Notes under the pieces: model-generated
The model's input: the letters and a program-made list of their open reading frames with translations, nothing else
What the model was told of the DNA's origin: nothing
The model's database searches: none
Program-made: the position numbers and the translations under genes
Origin: Flavobacterium jumunjinense
GTDB taxonomy: Bacteria; Bacteroidota; Bacteroidia; Flavobacteriales; Flavobacteriaceae
Assembly (NCBI RefSeq): GCF_021650975.2
Contig: NZ_CP091285.1
Coordinates: forward strand, 2,852,001 to 2,916,000
Length of the DNA: 64,000 bases
Reading direction: 5' to 3'
Shown: piece by piece, positions 17,826 to 25,797 of the stretch
Position numbering within the stretch: position 1 is the stretch's first letter
Layout of the letters: every line of letters starts with the position of its first letter

Positions 17826-19400
17826 ATGAAAAAACTACTTAATACCAGTATTTTAATAATTACTAATATCCTTTTTGCTCAACATTATAACAAGTCATAT
17901 GTTTCTAATAACGATGTCTATGATTTTCAAATGACAAATTGCAATGTAAATAACAATTTAGTTAATGCAATGACAGTTTTAAAGTCGAGCACCACTTTTA
18001 GAACAAACATTGTGCTAAACTTCTTAGATGATACAGGAGATGTAATTGGTTCAAAAGAATTAGAAACGAATGACCTTAATTATTCATTATCAGTAATGAA
18101 ATTGTTAAGTGTATCAGAAAGCGAATTTATTATTTTGGGTGATTATTTAGAGAACGGCAATTTTGATAGTACTAAAAATATTGTTATAAAAATGAATATT
18201 TCTGGTCAAATACTTTGGGTAAAAAAAAATGAAAACTCTACATATTCTAATTCAAGTACGCTTTTAAAATTAAACGATGAATCGATAATTATTTTTACTA
18301 CAGAAAAAGAAAATGGCAATAGTTATTATTCAATGATTAAGTTAACTGCTGATGGAGATTTTATAAATGCAAAAAGAACAAATCTTCCATATTATATGTT
18401 CAATTTTAATGCAATAGCAAATGATGATGGCACTTTTGATATTGCCACCTCTGAAACCGATATTATAAACATAGACAACGATTTAAGCAATATAAACCGA
18501 AATAAAAAATATTATCACAATTTTGGATATTCTTTTACCAAAAACCAAAATAACGAATATATAATTGCTACTTCAACTGAATTTTTTGCTCCTGCACACA
18601 TAACTTTATTTAAAACAAATGAAAATGGTGATATATTATGGTCAAAACATATACAAACTTGGGATAATGGAGTTCAAAACATTGGAAATACTTTCACAGT
18701 TACAGGTTTTGAATATTTAAATGAAAAGTCAAATGGAAATATTGAATGCATAGCACATTCAGAAAATTTTATTAAAGGATCTTTATATTTTGAATATAAT
18801 CCTACTACAGAAACAATAGTAAAAAGTAAAAGAATACCATTCTTTTTAAACCGTTTTTCTTTAAATACTACATCAGCTGTTTTTTACACTAGTTTTAATG
18901 GTCTCACAAATGGAAGTCAAAATATTAAGTTTGCTAATGTAGATATCAATCAGGATTATCTATGTGATGTAAATACTTTACAGCATAGTATAACCAATCA
19001 AAATCCAATAGAAAATTCACCATATAATTTTATAGTATCCAATTCTGTTTTGAATATATCAGATATAAGTTCGCAAGTACAAAGTAATAATATAGCAAAC
19101 TTATCTTTTCAAAGTGATTGCCTACCTATTGTATTATCTAATGGAGAGTTTTATAAAGAAGATGACTTCACAATTTACCCAAATCCAAATAATGGGTCAT
19201 TTGAAATAAAAACAAATAGGAATTTAGTAGAAAGTGAAATAACTATAACAAATTATATTGGTCAAAAAATCAACTTTTCATTTGATGAAAGTTATTTGAA
19301 TCAATACAAAATTAATCTTGAAAAGTTTACTTCAGGAATTTATAATTTAAGAGTTAAAACGAATACTCAAGTTATTAATAAAAAAATGATTATTAATTAA
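17826..19400 (+). CDS. Secreted protein with T9SS type A sorting domain
   Basis: A 524-aa protein with a signal peptide (ends near LFAQ, about 19). The central 400 residues show beta-rich repeats with patterns like SIIIFTTEKENGNSYYSMIKLTADGDFI and EYIIATSTEFFAPAHITLFKTNENGDILWSKH, as in beta-propeller surface proteins. The C-terminus (about 450-524) is a T9SS sorting domain: FTIYPNPNNGSFEIKT, ... SGIYNLRVKTNTQVINKKMIIN. It is therefore exported by the Por/Gld system. A -7 box TACTTTTG at 17807-17814 would put the transcript start almost at the ATG. It follows the LytTR pair by 78 bp. Confidence 0.85.
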   Translation: MKKLLNTSILIITNILFAQHYNKSYVSNNDVYDFQMTNCNVNNNLVNAMTVLKSSTTFRTNIVLNFLDDTGDVIGSKELETNDLNYSLSVMKLLSVSESEFIILGDYLENGNFDSTKNIVIKMNISGQILWVKKNENSTYSNSSTLLKLNDESIIIFTTEKENGNSYYSMIKLTADGDFINAKRTNLPYYMFNFNAIANDDGTFDIATSETDIINIDNDLSNINRNKKYYHNFGYSFTKNQNNEYIIATSTEFFAPAHITLFKTNENGDILWSKHIQTWDNGVQNIGNTFTVTGFEYLNEKSNGNIECIAHSENFIKGSLYFEYNPTTETIVKSKRIPFFLNRFSLNTTSAVFYTSFNGLTNGSQNIKFANVDINQDYLCDVNTLQHSITNQNPIENSPYNFIVSNSVLNISDISSQVQSNNIANLSFQSDCLPIVLSNGEFYKEDDFTIYPNPNNGSFEIKTNRNLVESEITITNYIGQKINFSFDESYLNQYKINLEKFTSGIYNLRVKTNTQVINKKMIIN

Positions 19401-19508
19401 TTGTTTCAGTATTATTTCATCAAGTAATTAGTGAGGTTTGTCTAAAAGATTAATAATGAGTTATTCCTTTGATTATTTTTACTTAAAATTATTTAAAAAA
19501 ATATTATT

Positions 19509-20567
19509 ATGAAAAAAACAATTTTAACGCTATTCCTAACAGGATTAATTTTTTCTTGTTCAAATGATTCATTAGAAACTGTAGAAAACAATCAAACTCC
19601 AGAAAAACTCTATGCTGTTGGTAGTAAGTATGCATTAAATGCAAATAATGTACAAACTAAACTTGCAACAGTTTGGGTAAACGGAGAGGCAACAATACTG
19701 TCCAATAATGGAACTTCAAGTGCAGTAGGCATTTCAATAATTGAAGACAACGTATATGTAGTAGGTAACGAGAGTTTAGATGGAGCAAATCAAAAAATTA
19801 AAGTTTGGAAAAACAATAATGAGCAAGAAATTACAAACGGATTAAGTTACGCAGAAGCAAAAGATATTTTTGTTAATCAAAATAATGTTTATGTTGTAGG
19901 AAATGAGAATGTAGGTCAGTTAAATAGGTCTATTGCAACTATTTGGAAAAACGGAATTGCAACTAGATTAACCAATAATGAAACGACTTCAAAAGCTAAT
20001 GCCATTTATGTTTTTGGCAACGATATTTATGTGGCTGGAGAAAAGATGGACAGTTTTGGGAAATATCAAGGAGTAGTTTGGAAAAATGAAGTAGAAATAA
20101 CATTAGAAAATAATCACACAGAATTTAATACATTTATTAAAGATATAGTTGTAGATAATAATATAGTTTATGTATGTGGTTATTCTACAAATGGATCAAA
20201 ATCGATTGCGAAAATATGGAAAAATGGTATCCCTATTAACCTTTCAAATGAAAACGATTTTATAATTGCAAATGCAATTTCTATACATAATTCAGATGTC
20301 TATGTGGCTGGTTCTGAATTTGATATTTCAATATATGCAAATAAGGAAAGTAGAGTTTGGAAGAATGGAAATGTAATTGAAAGTTCAAAAATAGAACATT
20401 CAGGATTCAATTCAATTCATGTTACAAGTGATGGAATCTACATATCAGGATTTGCATCTAATATAAATGTTAATTATGCAATATGGAAAGGTATTGGGAA
20501 TAGTAATCCATTCACTCAAGAATATACTTATAACAATGACGAAATAAATGCCATAACAGTTAAGTAG
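19509..20567 (+). CDS. Repeat lipoprotein (beta-propeller-like)
   Basis: A 352-aa lipoprotein (signal then IFSCSND, lipid on about C17). It consists of about seven repeats of roughly 43-45 aa with the consensus IYVVGNE ... A.VWKNG ... L.N......A..I, for example VYVVGNESLDGANQKIKVWKN, VYVVGNENVGQLNRSIATIWKNG, IYVAGEKMD and VYVAGSEFD. This fits a beta-propeller. The ligand is unknown. It lies 108 bp after a T9SS cargo gene with a similar propeller-like character and may be its partner. A terminator follows at 20603-20633. Confidence 0.8.
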   Translation: MKKTILTLFLTGLIFSCSNDSLETVENNQTPEKLYAVGSKYALNANNVQTKLATVWVNGEATILSNNGTSSAVGISIIEDNVYVVGNESLDGANQKIKVWKNNNEQEITNGLSYAEAKDIFVNQNNVYVVGNENVGQLNRSIATIWKNGIATRLTNNETTSKANAIYVFGNDIYVAGEKMDSFGKYQGVVWKNEVEITLENNHTEFNTFIKDIVVDNNIVYVCGYSTNGSKSIAKIWKNGIPINLSNENDFIIANAISIHNSDVYVAGSEFDISIYANKESRVWKNGNVIESSKIEHSGFNSIHVTSDGIYISGFASNINVNYAIWKGIGNSNPFTQEYTYNNDEINAITVK

Positions 20568-20602
20568 ATATTATCCTAAAATGTCTTATTTGTTAGTTTG
20601 AG

Positions 20603-20633
20603 AGAAAGACAGTGAAATATTTTACTGTCTTTC
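20603..20633 (+). terminator. Intrinsic terminator
   Basis: GAAAGACAGT and ACTGTCTTTC form a 10-bp stem around AAATATTT with T-rich flank, 36 bp after the repeat-lipoprotein gene. Confidence 0.8.
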
Positions 20634-20720
20634 TTGTGTTAAACACGATGCTTTTCTTGATTTTTTAAATAAAATAATTTTAAAACAATTAATAAAATTT
20701 ACTAATCTTTAACGTTTGTA

Positions 20721-20753
20721 TTTGGTTAGAGGTTTAAAATCTTAGTATCTTTG
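20721..20753 (+). promoter_or_regulatory. Bacteroidota-type promoter for the YceI gene
   Basis: TTTG at 20721-20724, 21-bp spacer, then TATCTTTG at 20746-20753, which matches TAnnTTTG exactly. The predicted start of transcription is near 20760, about 16 bases before the ATG at 20776. Confidence 0.65.
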
Positions 20754-20775
20754 ATTGAACATAAATAAAAACAAA

Positions 20776-21393
20776 ATGAAGAAAATAGCACTTTTTGCTT
20801 TTGCTGTATCTATTTTAGCTACAAGCTGTAAAAAAGAAGAAAAACAAGAAACTCCAGTTGAAGAAGTGAAAACAGAAGAACTTAGTGGTTTGAAAATAAT
20901 TACAGATTCTACTAAAGTAAATTGGACGGCATATAAAACTACTGATAAAGTTGCAGTAGGTGGAAGTTTTAAACAAATTGAATTGAAAAACACGCAAACA
21001 GGAGAAACTCCAGAAGCAGTTTTAGAAGGAGCTACTTTTTCAATTCCTGTAAGTAGTTTGTTTACGAACAACGAAGACCGTGATGCGAAATTAAAAACCA
21101 TCTTTTTTGGAGCATTAAAAAATACCGAATTAATTGGTGGAGCATTTAATTTTAGAGAAGGGAAATGTTTTCTTACTTTAACATTGAATGATGTTACAAA
21201 ACAATTAGAAGTACCTTTTACTTTTGAAAATAAAAAATTTAGTGTAGATAGTACAATTAATTTAGAAGAGTTCGGTGCTCAAGCAGCAATTGAAGCGATA
21301 CACAAAGCTTGTTATGATCTTCATAAAGGACCTGACGGTGTTAGTAAAACTTGGAGTGAAGTTGCAATTAATGGTTCAGTTCAATTTGAATAA
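20776..21393 (+). CDS. YceI-like lipoprotein
   Basis: A 205-aa lipoprotein. The start at 20776 (MKKIALFAF) gives a proper lipoprotein signal (ATSCKKEEK, lipid on about C18); an upstream in-frame ATG would add seven charged residues and is less likely. After an acidic spacer, the domain (about 45-205) shows the YceI lipocalin-like pattern: ITDSTKVNWTAYKTTDKVAVGGSFKQI, ATFSIPVSSLFTNNEDRDAKLKTIFFG, CFLTLTLNDVTKQLEVPFTFE. YceI proteins bind isoprenoid-type lipids in the periplasm. It has its own promoter and a terminator. Confidence 0.85.
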   Translation: MKKIALFAFAVSILATSCKKEEKQETPVEEVKTEELSGLKIITDSTKVNWTAYKTTDKVAVGGSFKQIELKNTQTGETPEAVLEGATFSIPVSSLFTNNEDRDAKLKTIFFGALKNTELIGGAFNFREGKCFLTLTLNDVTKQLEVPFTFENKKFSVDSTINLEEFGAQAAIEAIHKACYDLHKGPDGVSKTWSEVAINGSVQFE

Positions 21394-21409
21394 TGTTACT
21401 AAAAGACAA

Positions 21410-21440
21410 AAAAAAACGTCTCGTTAGAGACGTTTTTTTT
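21410..21440. terminator. Bidirectional intrinsic terminator
   Basis: AAAACGTCT and AGACGTTTT form a perfect stem with A-run before and T-run after. It lies between the convergent YceI and GNAT-like genes. Confidence 0.88.
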
Positions 21441-21720
21441 ATATCTTAATACCAGGAGGAAGCATTTCTTGGTATTTCCTATTCTTCCTAAAAAACTTAA
21501 TAAGTTTAATATGAGTTGGAACAACCTTTAATTTTCTTTCTTCTGCTAGAGCTAAAACATTTCTAATAAAATTGTCTTGTAATTCTTCATCTTCATTTTC
21601 ATTCTCACAAAATTTTGTTAGAAATAATTTTCTTTCTTGTAAAGAATATTCAATTGATACTAGTCCAGAATCTGTAGTAATTTCAAATTGTCGAAGCAAT
21701 TCATTATCTTTAATTTCCAT
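21439..21720 (-). CDS. Small GNAT-like protein with a degenerate acetyl-CoA loop
   Basis: A 93-aa protein resembling the short Acetyltransf_CG (YidJ-like) family: FEITTDSGLVSIEYSLQERKLFLTKFCE then a helix and LKVVPTHIKLIKFFRKNRKYQEML, which copies the family's KVVP..P....I.....Y. The expected cofactor loop (Q/R)xxGxG/A before the central helix is replaced by DEELQDNFIRN, so acetyltransferase activity is doubtful. Cytoplasmic. It may be a decayed enzyme or a binding protein. Confidence 0.65.
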   Translation of the reverse strand: MEIKDNELLRQFEITTDSGLVSIEYSLQERKLFLTKFCENENEDEELQDNFIRNVLALAEERKLKVVPTHIKLIKFFRKNRKYQEMLPPGIKI

Positions 21721-21916
21721 TGGTTAATGCTTTGAATTAAATTGTAATGTGAAGTTTTTTAAAAACACAAACATCAACAAATATAATATATTAGATTGCA
21801 GTTTCAAAGAACTTTAACTTTTTGTTAATTTGTTTAAAAAAATGTAAAAGAAAAACGCAAAATAAAAGAATTACAGTATTTTTATGCAAAATTATTATCT
21901 TCAATTTTAAAATAAA

Positions 21917-22576
21917 ATGTCCAAAATACCAGTATATTTCATGCCGGGCTTAGCAGCAAGTCCAGTGATTTTTGAAAATATAAAATTACCCGAAGAATTT
22001 GAAGTCCATTTTTTAGAATGGTTTATTCCAGAAGACAAAGAGTCGTTGAGCGAATATGCATTACGAATGACCAAAAACATTAAGCACGAGAATCCGGTTT
22101 TGGTTGGAGTTTCCTTTGGTGGAATATTAGTACAAGAAATAGCAGAACTAATTTCAACACGGAAAACCATTATTATATCAAGTGTAAAAACGAATCTTGA
22201 AATGCCAACAAGAATGAAAATTGCAAAGAAAACGTTGGCATATAAATTGATACCAACTAGTTTGTTGGCAAACGTTGAAACACTTGTAAAATATGCTTTT
22301 GGTGAGAACATCATTTCGAGCAGATTAAAACTCTATGAAAAATATTTAAGCGTTAGAGATAAAAAATATTTGGATTGGGCGATAGAAAACGTAGTTTTAT
22401 GGTCTAGAACGAGTCCTTCTGATAAAGTAGTGCATATTCATGGTGATGCAGATGAGGTTTTCCCGATACAAAACATCAAAAATGCAATTCAAATTAAAGG
22501 AGGAACACATATAATGATCATTAATAAGTACAAATGGATTAATGAGAATTTGCCTAAAATTATTTTAAATAACTAA
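21917..22576 (+). CDS. Alpha/beta hydrolase
   Basis: A 219-aa cytoplasmic alpha/beta hydrolase-fold protein. The nucleophile elbow is GVSFGG (serine about 76), the acid is probably D in HIHGDADEVFP (about 179), and the histidine is in GGTHIMI (about 196). MPGLAASP near the N-terminus supplies the oxyanion region. The substrate is unknown; esterase or lipase-like activity is likely. The lytic transglycosylase gene follows after 13 bp, so they probably share a transcript. Confidence 0.85.
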   Translation: MSKIPVYFMPGLAASPVIFENIKLPEEFEVHFLEWFIPEDKESLSEYALRMTKNIKHENPVLVGVSFGGILVQEIAELISTRKTIIISSVKTNLEMPTRMKIAKKTLAYKLIPTSLLANVETLVKYAFGENIISSRLKLYEKYLSVRDKKYLDWAIENVVLWSRTSPSDKVVHIHGDADEVFPIQNIKNAIQIKGGTHIMIINKYKWINENLPKIILNN

Positions 22577-22589
22577 AAGAACTAATAGT

Positions 22590-23504
22590 ATGAAGAACGG
22601 AATTTTAAAAAGAGTTGTTTTGATAGCCTTAGTGGTTGTAACGAGTGCATTTTTTATTCATGCAACTACAAAAACTACTACAGAAACAGCAACAGAAAAG
22701 AAGAATGAGACAGTGCATGTAGATTATCCTCAAGAAATGAATTTTGCAAACGAGGAAGTTCCTACCTATATGGCAGATGTAGAAGAACGATTAGATAGAG
22801 AAATGGTAACAAACATGAACTATCATACCAATACTACTTTGGTTATAAAGAGAGCAAACAAAGTTTTTCCAATAATTGAACCAATTTTAGCAAAAAACGG
22901 AATTCCAGATGATTTTAAATACTTAGCAGTAATTGAAAGCAGTCTTGTGAATGCTGTTTCACCAGCAGGGGCAAGAGGTGTTTGGCAATTTATGCCAGCT
23001 ACTGCAAAAGAAAAAGGATTAGAAGTTAATGATTATGTAGACGAACGTTATCATTTAGAAAAATCAACAGAAGCCGCTTGCGATTATTTAAAAGATGCTT
23101 ATGCGAAGTTTGGTAATTGGACTTTGGCTGCAGCTTCCTATAATGGAGGAATGGCGGGTGTTTCTCGTCAATTAGATTCTCAAAAAGTGAATAGCTATTA
23201 TGATGTTTTGTTAACAGAGGAAACTGCTCGTTATGTTTATAGAATTTTAGCATTGAAGGAGATTATGAAAAATCCTAAAAAATATAATTTTGATATTCCA
23301 AAACATGCTTTGTATAGTGAAGTCCCTGTTAAGAAAATCGAAGTAGATACAACGATTAATGATTTAGCTGATTTTGCAATTACGCAAGGAATTAATTATA
23401 AAATATTAAAAATTCATAACCAATGGTTAAGAGATAAAAGATTACCAAATAAATCAGGTAAGAAATATGAAATTGAAATCCCAACAGCTGGATATTCAAA
23501 ATAA
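22590..23504 (+). CDS. Lytic murein transglycosylase (SLT domain)
   Basis: A 304-aa exported enzyme that cleaves the glycan strand of peptidoglycan. The N-terminal hydrophobic segment (about 8-25) is a signal or anchor. The SLT domain (about 95-225) has the catalytic glutamate in LAVIESSLVNAVSPAGARGVWQF (about E115), followed by GVWQFMPATAKEKGL and AAASYNGGMAG. The C-terminus (about 250-300) contains a positively charged region but no clear LysM. The last base pairs overlap the TSUP gene (stop/start at 23504), which implies co-translation. Confidence 0.93.
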   Translation: MKNGILKRVVLIALVVVTSAFFIHATTKTTTETATEKKNETVHVDYPQEMNFANEEVPTYMADVEERLDREMVTNMNYHTNTTLVIKRANKVFPIIEPILAKNGIPDDFKYLAVIESSLVNAVSPAGARGVWQFMPATAKEKGLEVNDYVDERYHLEKSTEAACDYLKDAYAKFGNWTLAAASYNGGMAGVSRQLDSQKVNSYYDVLLTEETARYVYRILALKEIMKNPKKYNFDIPKHALYSEVPVKKIEVDTTINDLADFAITQGINYKILKIHNQWLRDKRLPNKSGKKYEIEIPTAGYSK

Positions 23505-23881
23505 TGAAAAAGATGACAATACAGACAATTTTATCCCTCGTACTAATTGGTATATTAGCTGGTTTGTTGAGTGGATTAGTAGGAGTAGGTGGTGGTGTTA
23601 TAATGGTACCTTTGTTGATTCTTTTTTTAGGATTAAATCAACATCAAGCACAGGGAACAAGTTTAGCAGTTTTAGCAGTTCCAGTAACATTACTTGCTGC
23701 TTATACGTATCATAAAGAAGGACATCTAGATTGGAGATATGCAGCAGTTATTGCCGTTTTTTTTGTGGTTGGAGGTGTAATAGGGAGTAAGATTGCTATT
23801 TCATTAGATCAAAAAATGCTAAAGAAAGTTTTTGGTGTTATACTTTTAATAATAGCTGGTAAAATGTTGTTGACAAAATAA
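23504..23881 (+). CDS. Half-size TSUP (TauE/SafE) membrane transporter
   Basis: A 125-aa protein with four transmembrane helices and the family motif GLLSGLVGVGGGVIMVPLLILFLGLNQHQAQGTSL. Usual TSUP proteins have about 250 aa and 8 helices formed by two repeats; this is one repeat only, so it would have to dimerise. Such half-size forms are common in Bacteroidota. Substrates in the family are sulfur-containing anions and similar compounds. It overlaps the transglycosylase gene by one base. A terminator follows. Confidence 0.88.
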   Translation: MKKMTIQTILSLVLIGILAGLLSGLVGVGGGVIMVPLLILFLGLNQHQAQGTSLAVLAVPVTLLAAYTYHKEGHLDWRYAAVIAVFFVVGGVIGSKIAISLDQKMLKKVFGVILLIIAGKMLLTK

Positions 23882-23902
23882 GATAAGATAAATTGAAAAA
23901 TA

Positions 23903-23937
23903 AAAAGCCCGAATTTTGAGTAAATTCGGGCTTTTTT
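23903..23937. terminator. Bidirectional intrinsic terminator
   Basis: AAAAGCCCGAATTT and AAATTCGGGCTTTT form a 14-bp stem between the plus-strand TSUP gene and the convergent thioredoxin-like gene. Confidence 0.9.
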
Positions 23938-23959
23938 GACCTTTGTTTTAAGAATTTGC

Positions 23960-24658
23960 CTACTTACTAACAAAGGTATTCTTGTTTGTGCTATCAATTA
24001 ATAATAAATCATTTAAATCAGAATTATATTCATTATAATTGTTTGTAAACGATTCGTTAATGTTATGCTCAAAATTGGGCTTTGCAATGTGTTTTTTAAT
24101 AGCTACAATTTCTTTGTTAGAATCTAAGTGATATTGCATTGGGTAACCCATGCCTTTTTTTAGTAATAAAATGGCTTTGGAATCTTCTGTATACTCTTCA
24201 CTGGCATAACAGACAGTGACGTTTCTATCAAACTTATGTTTAATCTTTTTTAGATTCTTCTTAGTGTCCCAAAAAACAATAACAATTTGTGCTTTGTTTT
24301 TGTAATCTTGAGCTAATTTGTTTATTGCAGGAATCTCTCCTTTTTCAAAAACACACCAAGAGGCATACGTTAATAAAATTACGGGAAGCTTTATGTTTGC
24401 AAATTTAAACTTGCCTCTGTTTATTTTTTTAAATATAAAATCATCAAATTGAGTACCAATCAATTTCTGTTCAACCAACTCACTAAAGAGTTTTTCACCT
24501 TTAGCATACTCTTTTTCTTGATATGCAATATTGCTCTTTCTTATGTATTCTTTTAAATTGACTTTGGCAGCCTCAGAAAAAAGTACAATAGAATCGTTTG
24601 CAATTGTTAATTGGCAAACTAAAAGAACAAAACCTAAGTAGAAGTAATTTTTTCTCAT
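23960..24658 (-). CDS. Thioredoxin-fold periplasmic protein lacking a CxxC pair
   Basis: A 232-aa protein with a signal peptide (about 1-20). Residues 90-175 resemble a TlpA/redoxin domain: LPVILLTYASWCVFEKGEIPAINKLAQDYKNKAQIVIVFWD. The active-site position has a single cysteine (SWCVFEKGEIP) where TlpA proteins have WCxxC, so disulfide exchange by the usual dithiol mechanism is impossible. Residues 165-190 (KGMGYPMQYHLDSNKEIVA) carry the cis-proline region of the fold. It could be a monothiol or structural variant. It stands alone between two terminators or gaps. Confidence 0.75.
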   Translation of the reverse strand: MRKNYFYLGFVLLVCQLTIANDSIVLFSEAAKVNLKEYIRKSNIAYQEKEYAKGEKLFSELVEQKLIGTQFDDFIFKKINRGKFKFANIKLPVILLTYASWCVFEKGEIPAINKLAQDYKNKAQIVIVFWDTKKNLKKIKHKFDRNVTVCYASEEYTEDSKAILLLKKGMGYPMQYHLDSNKEIVAIKKHIAKPNFEHNINESFTNNYNEYNSDLNDLLLIDSTNKNTFVSK

Positions 24659-24788
24659 AAAATATGTTTTTTAGTTCTATTTAAATTTAAAAACAAAATA
24701 ATAGAAAAAAAAATATACTCGACGAGAGGTGAATCTTAATCGTTGAAATTAAGTAAAAACTATATTTTAAGTATTGATTTTAAGTGAA

Positions 24789-25304
24789 TTAGATCTTTTT
24801 CATTTGATCTTTCATCATTTTTATCTGATCTTTAAGCATTCCGTGCTTGTCTAGTTTCTTAGCTTCGGTTAATAATTTGTTTGCTTCAATCTTTCTTCTT
24901 CTAGTCATAGCAATTCCAGCTAACTGCAATTTTGCTAAGGCTAAATCTTGATCCATCGACAAACCTAATTCAATTGCTTTTTTGAAATATTTTTCAGCAG
25001 ATTTTAAATCTGTTTGAGAAACCATTATACCATTTAAGTAATTATAGTAACCTTGTTGTTTTCTAATTAAAGCTGTTTCTGGATTAGCAATTTTGTCTAA
25101 CCATTTTTTAGCTCCATCCATATCTTGTTTTCTTAACTTTAAAAAAGCTAACAAAATCATTTCGTTTTTAAAGTATAAGAAAATGAAAATAGTAGAAAAT
25201 AATAATAAAAAGATACCATTACCAATATTATTCTCTGTAAATTGATATATTGCAAAAGCAACAATTAAACCGACTAAACCTAACTTAATATTTTTGTTGA
25301 ACAT
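24789..25304 (-). CDS. Membrane-anchored TPR protein
   Basis: A 171-aa protein with two transmembrane helices (about 7-23 and 27-45) and a C-terminal TPR-type region (about 58-150: LLAFLKLRKQDMDGAKKWLDKI, GIMVSQTDLKSAEKYFKKAIELG, LALAKLQLAGIAMTRRRKIEANKLLTEAKKL). No catalytic motif. A -7 box TACCTTTG lies at 25325-25332 on the minus strand. This is a conserved type in Flavobacteria of unknown role. The divergent neighbour is rpmH. Confidence 0.75.
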   Translation of the reverse strand: MFNKNIKLGLVGLIVAFAIYQFTENNIGNGIFLLLFSTIFIFLYFKNEMILLAFLKLRKQDMDGAKKWLDKIANPETALIRKQQGYYNYLNGIMVSQTDLKSAEKYFKKAIELGLSMDQDLALAKLQLAGIAMTRRRKIEANKLLTEAKKLDKHGMLKDQIKMMKDQMKKI

Positions 25305-25365
25305 AATTATTTTTTTAAGTGTTGCAAAGGTAATAAAATCAATTAAAAATATTTTTAAAAAAGTA

Positions 25366-25396
25366 CTTGTAATTGAAAAAAGACTTTGTATATTTG
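25366..25396 (+). promoter_or_regulatory. Promoter of rpmH
   Basis: CTTG at 25366-25369 (three of four matches to TTTG), 19-bp spacer, then TATATTTG at 25389-25396, an exact TAnnTTTG. This gives a leader of about 70 bases before the rpmH ATG. Confidence 0.55.
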
Positions 25397-25471
25397 CACT
25401 CGGTTTTCAGGAGACGATAACCAAGAGATAAAAAAAGCGATTTAAATTATAGATTTTTAAAAATACAAGTA

Positions 25472-25633
25472 ATGAGCAAAAGAACGTTTCAACCATCGAA
25501 AAGAAAAAGAAGAAATAAGCACGGATTTATGGACAGAATGTCTTCTCCGAATGGAAGAAAAGTCCTTGCACGTAGAAGAGCTAAAGGAAGACACAAATTG
25601 ACTGTTTCTTGCGAACCAAGACATAAAAAATAA
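25472..25633 (+). CDS. rpmH: 50S ribosomal protein L34
   Basis: A 53-aa highly basic protein that reads [19 protein letters not shown] and continues with [19 protein letters not shown] and a C-terminal HKLTVS. This is the full L34 pattern with the extended C-terminus common in Bacteroidota. L34 is a structural component of the large ribosomal subunit. The gene has its own promoter (25366-25396) and terminator (25657-25690). In many bacteria rpmH sits near the origin next to rnpA and dnaA; here neither is adjacent. Confidence 0.97.
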   Translation: MSKRTFQPSKRKRRNKHGFMDRMSSPNGRKVLARRRAKGRHKLTVSCEPRHKK

Positions 25634-25656
25634 TGATTAGTTTTTAATCATAATTA

Positions 25657-25690
25657 AGCCGTTACTTTTATTAGTAGCGGCTTTTTTTTA
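25657..25690 (+). terminator. Intrinsic terminator of rpmH
   Basis: AGCCGTTAC and GTAGCGGCT pair over 9 bp (one G-T) and are followed by eight T, 24 bp after the rpmH stop. Confidence 0.88.
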
Positions 25691-25730
25691 AACTTTTTTA
25701 CAGAATTCAGTAAGTTTTAGCTCTTTAAGT

Positions 25731-25760
25731 TTTAAAATTGAAACAAAGAGACTATTTTTG
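25731..25760 (+). promoter_or_regulatory. Probable promoter of carB
   Basis: TTTA at 25731-25734 (three of four), 18-bp spacer, then TATTTTTG at 25753-25760, an exact TAnnTTTG. The leader would be about 30 bases. Confidence 0.45.
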
Positions 25761-25797
25761 AAGATATAACTACAACAATCACAACTACTTATATAAA

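Noticed and set aside
25472..25633. rpmH as a marker of the replication origin
   Set aside because: No dnaA, rnpA, gidA/B or DnaA-box cluster around it; in Bacteroidota rpmH is often away from the origin.
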